Positions 11,653 to 22,769 of a stretch of 64,000 bases of DNA are shown here, piece after piece. Made by a program: the position numbers and the translations under genes. Source of the DNA: Theodoxus fluviatilis (lineage: Eukaryota > Mollusca > Gastropoda > Cycloneritida > Neritidae). The stretch lies in NCBI GenBank assembly GCA_034096865.1, contig JAWQFJ010002788.1, positions 184,221 to 248,220 of the forward strand. The letters run 5' to 3'. The notes under the pieces are model-generated. The model had not been told where the DNA came from, did not search any database, and saw only the letters and a program-made list of their open reading frames with translations. The number at the start of each line of letters is the position of its first letter. The first letter of the stretch is position 1.

Positions 11653-11924
11653 GATGGATGGATGGATGTGGTTTAAGGGCCTATCAGCCTTGTAGGCTAT
11701 ATAAGGCCACATCGTTAAGAAACACTTCCACCATGTTATTAGAACTCTCCGCGACAGCGAAGTATAGTACAATTCACCGAACTAGTGTCATAGAATCAAT
11801 AAAATCAAGTCCAACAGCCCAACAGCCAGCATGGGCTGTGCATAGCCTTCAAACACGAAAAAGCATAATGGCGATAGGGCAAAATTTCACATCTCGATGT
11901 CCTTGACACCGACCAAGCATTGAG
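11653..11924 (-). mobile_element. Second truncated LINE 3' end of the same family
   Basis: On the minus strand the element ends TGGCCTTATATAGCCTAC, AAGGCTGATAGGCCCTTAAAC, then a (CATC)n tail at about 11653-11668. It lies directly 3' of the longer copy that begins at 11927, so two insertions are stacked tail to body. Only a non-coding 3' portion of about 250 bp is present. Confidence 0.6.
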
Positions 11925-11926
11925 GG

Positions 11927-13200
11927 ATGGATGGATGGAGCCCAAGGGCTCATCAGCCTTTACGGCCATTCAAGGCCACAACATACTGTATAAAAATGCG
12001 CAATTAAAAGATTACCTCAGATGAGGTACGTGGATAAATATCGAAAACAATTAAGACATAGTAAACTCATAAACGAGAATAATACTCAGAATCTATCAAA
12101 AATTTTATCACAGCAAGAGGGATCTTTTAAAAACGTCAGACAGACTGCTCGATCCACTCCGTAGATGAGCAAGTCGAGGGCACTCCACCAGAACGTGCCA
12201 CACGGTAAGCCTGCACTGGCAGGTGCGGCACTCTGGTGGAGGCTCCGACCGCAACAAATAGGAGTGGGTCAGAACAGAATGGCCGATCCGGGAACGGCAG
12301 AGAACAACTTCCTCTCTTTTCGTGAGCGATGTGGGGGAGAGTCATTCACCCCACACGGAAGATACTTCATGAAGTTTGTTATGTGGTCTGCCGTCCCAGT
12401 CACCCTGACAGATTAGAAATGTAGTTAGTAACACGGGGTACCAGATCCTGCCCGGGGAAATGGGAAGGGAGAGAGCAGAATTGGCAGCCTGATCTGCTCT
12501 CTTGTTCCCCGGAATGCCCATATGGCTAGGAACCCAGCAGAAGGCGACCTCAGTACCCCCCACACTGTAGTCGACACAGATGAACAAAAATACCAAACAA
12601 ATAAGGATGGGAAATCTCCATACCCCGCAGAACCTGTAAGGACGATAGCGAGTCAGAGACCACAAGGGCTCGTGTCAGTCTCTTGCTCTGGACTACGCCA
12701 AGAACGGCCGGCCTCAAGTGCACCAAGCTCTGCGGAGTAGATCGAAGTCCCATCCGGAAGGCGAAAGCGCAAGACGGAGTCGCGGATGACAACAGCTGCC
12801 GCCACACGATCCCCGTCTTTACAACCATCTGTTTAAAGTGGGTAAAAATCTGCATAATGCGATAACATTTCCTGGAATTCACTCTTGTAAGTGTGAGGGA
12901 GGACAGCATTCTTGACAAATTTAGCAAGATGAATTAAAAAAACAGACTCAGGCATGAGCCATGGCGGTTACAGATACAAAGGATAGGTAAAAATGTTGTC
13001 CAATCGAACGTTTGCCGCCGCGATATCCTCCTCTACTGGTATCCCCAACGGGGGGATACAGCTGGGCTAGGCCGCGTAAAGGTGCGGAAACTTCAGCCGG
13101 AAACAGTGATAAGTAGGATTGGTCTGGTTAGAACCCACACAAAGGATGTATTGCAAGGCAAGCTTGCGCCTACGTAAATGAAGTGGAGGCTCGCGCGCTT
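11927..13200 (-). pseudogene. 5'-truncated I/Jockey-like LINE: RNase H and C-terminal zinc-knuckle fragment
   Basis: Minus-strand pieces in different frames match the C-terminal part of an I-clade or Jockey-like ORF2. In order: a post-RT segment with PPLHLRRRKLALQYI (about 13190-13140); an RNase H core start of the form YxDGxKDGDRVAAAVVIRDS (about 12820-12770); LVVSDSLSSLQVLRGMEIS (about 12660-12600); and VAFCWVPSHMGIPGNKRADQ (12560-12500). Next comes a terminal CxxC...H...C knuckle, CRTCQCRLTVWHVLVECPRL (about 12240-12180). It ends in a 3' UTR and an (ATCC)n tail at about 11927-11940. Frameshifts and stops break it, so it is inactive. RT catalytic motifs and endonuclease are absent, consistent with 5' truncation near 13200. 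Confidence 0.8.
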
Positions 13201-13339
13201 CCGCATATAAACTGCATTACAGATAATTCATTTGTGTGTCATATTTAAAGCGAAATGTTTTTTTTTGTATGTGCTCAGTCATTTGTAGTATGTGTGTGTT
13301 CACCTGTGGTGTTTCTTTATTTATCAGTGTGTGCTCCGG

Positions 13340-13550
13340 CTTTCCTGTCTGCGTATCTTAGTGTCCGCCTGCCTGCCTGTGATAGTGTTCTTGTGAACGT
13401 GCGCGTTTGTGTGAACGTGTATGTGCGTCTATTTGTCTGTGGCCTGCTTGGGTGCCTGCCTGCTTGCCTAACGGCCTACATGCCTATTCGCCTGCCTACC
13501 TGCTGACCTACCTGCTTGCTAGCCTACCTGCCTATCTGCCTACTTTCATA
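13340..13550. repeat. Degenerate (CCTG/CCTA)n low-complexity tract
   Basis: Imperfect tetranucleotide units such as GCCTGCCT and ACCTACCT are scattered over about 200 bp. The Cys/Leu-rich frame that runs across it is an artefact. Confidence 0.7.
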
Positions 13551-14280
13551 TGCTCTCAAAAGCTGATGTGCGAAAGTAAGACAATTTAAGTTGCTGTTGA
13601 TAGCTCCAAATGATTAGAAGCGATGTTGTCGGTTTAATAGTTCATCTCCTCTCGTTTCAAGTGGTGGCTTCAAGTTGGTGGGAATCAATTCAGTTCAGTT
13701 CAGTGATGCTGGGGTCGCCTGCACGAGTAAGAAGAGGAATACTTCCGTGTCTCTCTAGTTGATCCCTCTTTTCCTCGTTGCATGGTAATCCACTGACCGT
13801 GTCCTTGTGTTCTTAAGGCAAGATTCACGGTAGACGTGAAGCGACCAGGAATCATCCAAAGCTATGCCAGAAAGACAATGAAAACTACACCAACTCCACT
13901 TGACCCAGCGCAAACAATATTGCACGCTGAAAATTTGATTTACGATCAGATGTTAGATGGTCAGCATGAGCCTATAAAAACATGCTTTGAATTTTTTTTT
14001 GACTCGGGAAATCGGTGTAGGATAAGTGCAACAGTTAAACGCAGGCAAAGTTAACCACAACAAACCAAGCACCTCTAACGCGAGACTCAATATTCTTTAT
14101 CCCACTGCCTGGTGAGAGACCGTTGTAAAGCGTCCCTCTCTCGATGACCCGGATCCCCAAGACACGTCTTCCCGCCATGCGGCACCCTGGACTGCTTTGG
14201 ACTTCCGTGGGTCCTGAGTTCATGCTACGGTCACATTCTCAGGGTCGTTGATGCCCTCGATCTGAACAAAGAGTGACGAC

Positions 14281-14355
14281 GACGACGATGATGATGATGG
14301 TGGTGGTAGTGGTGGTGTGGTGATGGTGGTGGTGGTGGTGTGGTGGTGGTGGTGG

Positions 14356-14417
<62 letters not shown>

Positions 14418-14480
14418 GTGATGATAATGCTGATGATGATAACGACGACGATGACGACGATGATGACGACGACGACAAAG
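14281..14480. repeat. Compound trinucleotide array (TGG, ATG, ACG)
   Basis: GTGGT units at 14300-14355 pass into an ATG run (about 14356-14420) and then GACGAC units. Frames across it are poly-Met, poly-Ser or poly-Ile artefacts. A run of about 16 C follows at about 14627-14642. Confidence 0.95.
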
Positions 14481-14649
14481 ACGACGACGGTACAGTATGA
14501 ATCAAAGAACAACGACTGGTACTTGCCCAGCAAATCCTCACGAACATAAAAACTCTGCAGATCGAGGTTACTAGAGTCGACATTTGACGACGGTTTGGGG
14601 GTAAATGCAATTCACCTCATCCCCTAACCCCCCCCCCCCCCATCCCACC

Positions 14650-17100
14650 CCCACTCCCACAAGACACTAAATACAGTTGCAGAAAGAACAACTCTTTCAT
14701 TCATAGTTATAAAAAGTTTTTAATGACTGTACAAAGTTATTACACACAAAAACTACACCAACCAGAATCTTTTGTAAAACTCTGTGGCGCACTATGCAAA
14801 TATACACTCTGTCTTTGCGGTATTGAGCACACAGCACCCTTCATACTGATCTCCTGCATTCATTGGAATTGGAAAAAGAATGTAAATTTGTACATGCATT
14901 ATTCGTATAAAATGTCGTATAAAACAATAGGCGTTGCGAAATCAACACAAAATGCAGTCTGCAAATGTATTTCCATGCAAACGTGAGCGTTTATGGGGGG
15001 AAAGGAGTGAGAAATGTTACGGTAAGGTGAAATAACCCTCTCTTTCATGGCATCAGATTCAGCTGAGGCTCGTATAGTTGTCACGAAGACGACATGACGT
15101 GTGTGCATACGTTAATACCTTCTTGTCGTGCTGCCTTTGCCGTTTTCCCCATTGTCGTCATCTGAATGTTTGTGCCTTGCCGCTATTCGAATGAAATACA
15201 TAAAAGTGCACACAGACACATGAGCCGGAGGAAATAAAACCTTCGTTATACACAGCCAGTGAAAGGATGCTACTTTTTTTACTTGTCTGCCTCATCCAAG
15301 CCATAAAAATTACAAATACCTTAACTCTCAATCATTAAAAAAAGACAAGATCCATAGATCTGTGTTCCAATATATTTAACAAATGGTAATTTTAATGTTT
15401 CTCACCGTGTCCTCTACTATTTGGCGAGATATCGAAGGCAAAAGATTGGAAGGAAAAGGAGTGTGAATACGACCCGTGAAATTCGATGGCTTTGATTAGA
15501 ACTGAACCTAGGACAAATGGTTTTTCATACATCGCATGCCTACAGGCTGCAGTGCAAAGATTGTTTACAAATGCATACAGTGTGTCTAAGCAGACTGGCG
15601 TTTTGTCCCCGAAATGAGTGACCTGTGAATATTCCATGAAGTGTGTGTAAATGGATCTTCTTTGGCTTTTGCGCAAACATTTCAAAGACTTCGATCTTTG
15701 ATTGTCATTGTAGTGATGTGATAGTGTTTAGCAAAAACGCTTTCACAAGTCTACAGTAAAAGGTAGAGTTTCCTTGAGAAACTAGCCTGCATTTGAGGTA
15801 AAGATACAATGAAATATAGAATTAGGGGAAATGTTGGAGCAATGGGAAAATAGCAAAGGAAAGCAACCACGGTGTGTTCGCTAATTTCAGTCTCAAGACT
15901 TCGATTGTTGCCCTCTAATATTGTGCAGACCCGAAAAGAACGTTAATATGATATACATATATTTACATATATCAGACATTTGCTCAAATACCACCGTGTC
16001 TTGATGAAACACTGCATTCTCTGTTTTAAAACTATAATCACTCAGATTGCACAAGACATTGCACATTACTATGAGTACTGTTCAGAATAATAATAGTATG
16101 CAATTGACTGATTTCAAGTTTTTTTCAATCAAAATAGTTACTCAGAAATGTCTTAACCGAATAAAATCTTACAGCCAGTGAGTATATTTCATCACCAGAC
16201 CTGGTTCGACTCTATCTTAAAACAACGATTTTCTTCGAGTCCTTTCAGACTGGCACACAGTCAAGATGCTCTGTGGGCCACACAAGGGCTCCTGAGATGA
16301 CGGGACAAAGTCTGATGCTTTTCAAAGAGCTCGTCTTGCAAAGCTTCCAATCTGTATGGTCTCACTCTCATCACAGTGTGAGAAAAATTATGTGTTCTCT
16401 CCATACCCTGTACTTAGTCAGATGCACATTGTGTTCCCGGCACCACAGCGCAGTCAAGGGTTGTCGCCCTTACCCTTATGCGAATGCAGTGCATTGCGCC
16501 GATATTTCGTCCTCGTCTGATGAACTTTTTTCCTTCATTAAGAACGATGTTTAATGTAAGGAAAATATATGTGCGATCTCTTTGCAAGACATCTTGGAAC
16601 TATGGAACTATCCCGAGTTATATCCAACTCTTCTTTTTTAAGGCTCTTGAAGAATGGGTACGATCGCATCATTTTCTGAGATCTAGCAGCCCAAAGTATA
16701 GTGAATGTTATCAGTCCTACTCAATGCAGTTTTAATGCTGCTGTTACGAGACATAGAAGGGACACATTTGTAGTTACCATAGTTTCAACCTGACAGATTG
16801 TGGAAAGCAGTTCCATCATCCGTCTGTTGAATACAAACTGCCAGCTAATTCAGTCTGTTGGCTTGCAATATTTGAGTGGTATTTCCTTTATGACAGTCCA
16901 TTCTTAAATTCAGCAATAAGGAGATTTTAACATAATTATCGAGTTGTCTCTCTGCAGGATGAAATGACCGACAGGTGACATAAGTCTGTCACCTCATCCA
17001 ACTCGAAACTGATCAAGCACATGCGAACCAGTCACTCACTCAAGTTGACGATTGGTTCGATGGCCCGCTGGCTTGTCCTGTTATTTGCTTAAGAGTGGAA
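14650..17100. other. No recognisable gene
   Basis: Short AT-rich frames only. Nothing with a domain, repeat or convincing splice pair was seen. Several short frames between 16270 and 16740 were considered and lack any family resemblance. Confidence 0.5.
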
Positions 17101-17497
17101 AATTAGCTCAAGTTCGAGTGGGCGGGCCCCTCCACCATTAATGGTACGGGATCGTTTCCTGTCTGGGAAAATATATAACCAGAATCTAACGGTGAGTGTA
17201 CGCGACTTGAGGTCCCCAATAAATGTGATGTCTCGTGGTGAATTATATTGGGGTCAGTGACCACTATGTTAATTACTCTGCCGGAATTGATGCGTAATGG
17301 TCCGCCGCGCATCATGATACAATCACCCAGAGTATGAAAGATGAGCGAAAAGGATTGGTGAAATACCGGAAATGTGTTTTGATGTATCTACACATCACAT
17401 CCGCATTGTCATCTTTCCGTCGCGGCCTTCGAATCCTCGAAAACGCATCTCAAATGGTTACTTCTACCACAGCCTGCAAAACCAGACTAGAACAGCC

Positions 17498-18299
17498 TCA
17501 GCCCAGGTTTGCTCTTCCGCGACTGCCCAACGGCAGTCGACCCCTGGTGAATCGTCTGACCATGTAGCGGAGTTCGGCCCTGAAGCTGTTGCTACAGAAG
17601 CCGTAGATGATGGGGTTGACTGTGGCGTTGATGTAGTAGGACCGAATGAAAATACCCACCAGACTCTCCGTCAACACTGTCAGCTCGAAGTTCACCCCGA
17701 TGGCCCTGAGGATCATGAGGACCAGGTGAGGGAGGTAACTCAGCAGGAAGACCACGGTGACAATGAAGAGCATCTTGCAGTTCTTCTGGCCGCGGGCGGG
17801 GTTGCTGCGCGTGATGGTGGGACGACGGCGAGGCAGATTGACTCTGTTGGTGCTACGTCTGGACAGGGAAGACGTCCCGTACTGATCTGTGCCCTCGCTG
17901 ATGTACACCTCCAGGCCGGCGGAAGACGAGTCGGTCACGCTGACGCTGGGAAGCTTCTGGTTGGTCGAGACGCGCGTCGGCACGGGAGTCAGGTGCTTGC
18001 GTTGCCAGAGCTGCCGACCGATCATCCCGTAGACCGTGGCCAGGACGGTGAAGCTGACGAAGAAGATGAGGAAGAGGAAGCAGTTGTAGATCAGAGGCAG
18101 CAGCGTGTCTGCAAAGTGCTCCTCGGTGTCGCAGTTGACCACCCACATGTCTCCAGTGGACAGCATCAAGTGCGTGTTGCTCACCAGCACCCCTGCAGGC
18201 CACGCCGTTGCCAAGGCAGCCAGGAGCGAAGTAAGGGAGATCACTCTCGCCATCCGCACGGACATGTTCGGTTTCAGCGGTTTGCAGATGGCGCGGTAT
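17498..18299 (-). CDS. Class A GPCR, exon 2 (TM4-TM7)
   Basis: This exon codes residues 120 (part) to 386 of a rhodopsin-family receptor in the plasma membrane. The acceptor TATTTTTACAG precedes 18299, which supplies the last base of the split Arg codon. It opens YRAICKPLKPNM (intracellular loop 2). TM4 follows at about residues 140-159 with Trp153. Extracellular loop 2 has Cys176, the partner of Cys95. TM5 is at about 186-210. A long Ser/Arg-rich loop 3 runs from about 215 to 291. TM6 is at about 296-318 with FLLSYLPH, where Tyr stands at the usual Trp. TM7 is at about 332-354 with NPIIY at 348-352. The C-tail is short, basic and without an obvious palmitoylation Cys cluster. The overall look is of an invertebrate neuropeptide-type orphan receptor; no ligand is proposed. 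Confidence 0.9.
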
Positions 18300-18661
18300 C
18301 TGTAAAAATAAGTGACGCGTCAAATGATGAGTCAACCATACAGAAACAAGCGATCTTTCCTGTGTGTAGAGAAACGGGGGTTCACACATGCGTGCTCTCC
18401 CGCGCGCACACTCATACAGACACCTATACAAACACACATACACGTACGCACATATAGACATACATGGGCAATGGACCGGTAGACGACAGGTTAACACAAT
18501 TTGTCTTTTACTCACCAAGTCCGATAAATCCGAGGAAGGTAAAATATAAATAAATAAAAAAACATGCTTCTCAAAGTGAAGTATGAAGCGGTCTGAGATC
18601 TAATAAAGTCACCAGAGTTGGGACAACCCCTACTACCTTAACCTTTAATGGTTGCTGAGCT

Positions 18662-18977
18662 GGGGTCGGCTCTCTGTTGCGGAGGGCCGCTATTGCGGGA
18701 TTTTTTCAAAAGTTCCTCAGGCAATTTTGATCCTTTTGTCCTAAAACGCCCAAAAAAAATATTTTGTTACTTTTTTTTAACTTAGAAAAATTTTCTCTTT
18801 TTTTTCTTAAAAAAATCCCGCAATAGCGGTCCCCCGCAATAGAAAAAAAACGGAAATTTTTCTAAGTGGACAAAAAAGTAACATACATTTTATGGTTTTT
18901 TATGCGTTTTATGACAAAAGAATCAAAATTGCCTGAGGAACTTTTGTTGAAAAAATCCCGCAATAGCGGCCCTCCCC
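18662..18977. mobile_element. Fold-back (MITE-like) transposon, copy 2, in the GPCR intron
   Basis: The 316 bp element is flanked by a perfect 8 bp duplication GCTGAGCT (18654-18661 and 18978-18985). It starts GGGGTCGGCTCTCTGTTGCG and shares GAGGGCCGCTATTGCGGGA, the TCCTAAAACGCC block and the inverted right module with the copy at 4555. It has one forward and one reverse module with a short centre, so it is more compact than copy 1. Confidence 0.85.
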
Positions 18978-19839
18978 GCTGAGCTTAGTCTCGTACCCAG
19001 GGATTTTATAGCAGTGCGAGTTACGCACCCAGGCGTAAAACGGGTAACGGTGAGGGCTGAGCTTGAAAATTTGACGTTCTTCCGCTGCCTGCATGGTTGC
19101 ATGCTCGATCCAGGGAGTTGAGATGGTGCTGAGTGATAAAAAGAGTAGCGCCATGACCAGGGGGTAAAAGTGTGTGGTTTGAGAACCAAAGGGATGGTTG
19201 GAAAGTCGCAATATAAAAAGACCACCTTTCCCTTTACCTTCTATTCGTTATTCACTCATCAATGTGAGTTTCATATGCCAAAGAATGGTATGATACAGTT
19301 CGGCCTTATCAGCGATGATGGAAATAGGGAGGACCACAAAAAAGGACATAAAATTATGTTCCACAATAGAAAGAAGTGGGCACATGCATGTGCTTCACAC
19401 TTGCATCTGAACACCACGTCATTGAACATTCCACAATATAGAAGGGAAAGGCCGGAGCTTCCTGGTTCAAACGGAAATTCGTGACTTCATTCCATAACTG
19501 CGGCTTATCCCTTTCAGTCAGCAAGGAAACGCTATGACCCCCTAGATGGTAGAGAAAACCCAATGTAGTACTTACGAAAATAACTCAACGACTCGGCATG
19601 AGTTATCCTCATAATACCTGCAAAACTTCCCACAAAAACGTGCTTGCCAAACTTACATTTAATGACGTTGCAGGAAACAGCGACTCCTTCATATTCACGA
19701 TCACGACAATACTTCGTATCAGGCTAAAGAATCATACTTATGAAGCTCATGTGAATGAAGAAAACCCTGGAAATATCATTGACGTCAGTTTGACAGTGAC
19801 GAGTCACGGCCTGCTCTTACTGCCGTCCCTACAAGATGG

Positions 19840-19867
19840 CCCCCCCCCCCCCCCCCCCCCCCCCCCC
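19840..19867. repeat. Poly-C run of 28
   Basis: An uninterrupted C homopolymer lies inside the GPCR intron, a G run in the transcript sense. Its length in an assembly is uncertain. Confidence 0.95.
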
Positions 19868-20268
19868 GAAAGACTCTTGACAATTCTGTTTGGTTTTTGG
19901 TCTCTTGGAAGCAGAAACAAAGCATGTACAGACTTGTTTGCTCCTGCGAAGACATGCCATTTCGGGATCTTACCTTCCATTTTGTATATCACAGATCCTC
20001 CAAACACCTCAATAACACAAAAACAAACAAGCATACAAAGAAACACCGTCAAACAGTTTGTGTATAGTGAATCGTTATTATTCCATGCTTCTCCTCTAAA
20101 CGAACAACACACAAAATTAAATAAGAAGCGTACTTAGTCACTGACCTAGGAGGCCGAAATGCTACACACATATCTTTTTTGTCAGCGTTTTTCATTGTAA
20201 AGCACATTGCATACGTCATCTCAAACATCAAACCCTTCCTCAGCACACAACCCACAACAACCCCTCAC

Positions 20269-20627
20269 CTCAAGACGGCGACGGAGATGAGGACCAGGCC
20301 TGACGCCACCGCCGTTGCCGTGCCGACCACCACGATGGGCTTGCAGGCAGGGATGTCCCTGGGCATCAGCATGTTGACCACGTCCAGAGGCATGCCCACC
20401 ACGCAGACCATGCAGTCGAAGAGGGCCATGTAGAAGATGAAGGTGTTGAAGGGGCTGGCCCGTAGTCTGAGTGCGTAGACGTAGAGGACCAGCAGGTTGC
20501 CCACTGTGCCCACTGCCATCAAGACGCTCACGTAGACCGCAGCAGGGATGTTGGTGAACCGGCCCGCCATGGACTCGTTGGAGAGCGCGGGCGACAAGGA
20601 GACCGAGGAGGAGGCGTTGTATTCCAT
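20269..20627 (-). CDS. Class A GPCR, exon 1 (N-terminus to TM3)
   Basis: This exon codes residues 1-119 plus two bases of Arg120. The ATG at 20627 has a strong context (CAACCATGG), and no other in-frame ATG lies in the open segment upstream. The N-terminus has N-glycosylation sequons (NAS at 4, NES at 17). TM1 is about residues 29-52 with the GN motif (Asn44). TM2 is about 62-84 with Asp71 in ALFD. Cys95 starts TM3. The exon ends SVAVL AG|GTGAGG, giving LRY at residues 119-121 in place of DRY: the Arg is kept but the acidic residue is Leu. Spliced length is 1161 bp (386 residues and stop). The intron of about 1.97 kb holds the second fold-back element and a poly-C run. Confidence 0.9.
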
Positions 20628-20639
20628 GGTTGTGGATAG

Positions 20640-21970
20640 CGAGGATTTGGGACCCCCGTCTTCAAGGTTTAATGTAAATATGGGTTGTCTGGATGTTGGT
20701 ATTCCGGACAAGTGAAAATGTTTGTAGAGGTGATTGGACTTTCCACGGTGTCCAAAAAATGTGTTGGGGAAATTAGGCGTACGCTATTTGGGGGGGAAAC
20801 TATGGATATTCGTATTTTCTTTATGTCTCGGTTTTTTCCACTCTCTCTGTCGGTTTGTTTCAGGCGGCGCCGAGGTTGTTCAGTCACTGTGAAGAAGAAA
20901 GTCCAGCTGAATACTTGAGGCCACTTCATCCACCCTGTCGCAAGACCTGATCAGTACCACAAAGTATCCCTGTTGTCTGGTTCACGCAGATAGCTCTGAA
21001 ACATTAGCAAGGCATACACCAATCAATAGATGCAAATACTATCTAACAGGATTACAAGATTTAGATTTTTATAAAGTCCATGCATTTTGCGCAGAACTAC
21101 CGAAGTTTGCAATAGGCCTATTAAAAAAACAACACAAGGATTTGGTTCACTGCCAAATCTTCAAGAGGAACCTCATGTGCATCGGTCTTCAAGCCGACCT
21201 CGAAAAAATGGAGGAAAAAATTATGTTAACCAAATATTTCTCACGCCAGGTCTGTTCTGATTCCCTGGAGCCAGTTCCTGGACAGGCAAGGGCAATTTAC
21301 ACGCATTATCTCGATCTTTCAGACCTGCCTCCACTTCTAAACCCACTCAGCCTATCGTGTGTCAAGACCCCACTCTATGGCCCAGTGTTGAATGACACAG
21401 TGTTCGGACCAGCGACGGCAATACGCTCCTCTCCTTCAGACCCTGCATGACACCCCTATCAGGCATCTCCCGCGCCCAGCTCTCCACCTGTGCTGATTTA
21501 GACAAGCACCAAGCACCGTGTCTCGAAACATAGATATCCCTCGCACTTGGAGCGCCAGACAATTAACGAGCTGTCAAACTAGAACGAAGCTCTCACAGCT
21601 TTTAAACGTGGACGTGCGAGCAAAGAAATAGGTGAGTATATCGGTGTACTCTTTATCAAAACAAAAATTCATCTTGTAAGTGCGCCATCTCATCGAGTTC
21701 TTACAAATGTACAACAGTGATAATAACCATGTTAAAAAACCTTTGTATCCCTCAATACCTGGTCTTCTGCCCTTCTTTTCGTTTTTGATAATATTTCAAA
21801 GTGATTTTGGAATCATTAGTGAGTTGACTCTCTCTTCACGGTAGTGCACCATAGTCTGCTTAACGTTAGGTTTCCCATAAAATGAAAATGCCTGTCTTTT
21901 TAATCATAGATGAATTTGCACGCCCTCTTTGTCCACGAACAGCAAAGCAGGTACATGTACTAAGAAAACA
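20640..21970. other. Upstream region of the GPCR gene, no recognisable exon
   Basis: A 5' UTR exon or promoter should lie here or beyond, but no clear TATA box or splice-supported exon was identified. Confidence 0.4.
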
Positions 21971-21978
21971 CACTATCT

Positions 21979-22255
<277 letters not shown>

Positions 22256-22705
22256 ACTCATTCTTGTTCGCCAGAGATCTGTGTCTCTGGTGTGCTCCAG
22301 AATATCACATACACGTACACGCACGCGCACATTGCTATGAAAAGATAGACAAAGAGTTAGTGATATAGAGATACAAAGAAATAAACGTATTCACAGACTG
22401 ATTCTTATGTGTGATGACGGACGAATAAAATGACAAACAGTCAAACTGATGCTAGTGCGATCGACACAAACAAACTCATAACTCTTTTACCCCACCCTAA
22501 CCCACCTTTTCCAAATCATTCGCCACCAAAAACTAGCCGTGTTCATGACTTTACAGCCACGTGAAAACAGGAAATAAACCCGCACGGAATCAACCCGGCA
22601 ATGATAGCACATCCCTTCGGGCAGATATTCCGCCAATAAATCCAAGACGCATCACAGCAGGAAGTCTTGACCTCTGCAGGGCATCATGAATTCAGTTACA
22701 CTGAT

Positions 22706-22762
22706 GTCAGCCTTCCATGGAGAGGTCAGCCTTCCATGGAGAGGTCAGCCTTCCATGGCAGA
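22706..22762. repeat. Three tandem copies of a 19 bp unit
   Basis: Three near-identical copies of GTCAGCCTTCCATGGAGAG. Each contains the palindrome CCATGG. Confidence 0.85.
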
Positions 22763-22769
22763 CGCCCCC

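Noticed and set aside
12165..12740. Plus-strand frames over the 12.1-12.9 kb region
   Set aside because: Shadows of the minus-strand LINE RNase H remnant.
17372..18457. Plus-strand open frame of 361 codons
   Set aside because: Antisense shadow of GPCR exon 2; the minus-strand frame has seven-TM features and splice signals.
20628..20711. N-terminal extension of the GPCR (MSGIPTSRQ...)
   Set aside because: The initial codon at 20711 is TTG; the first true ATG in frame is at 20627 with a strong start context.
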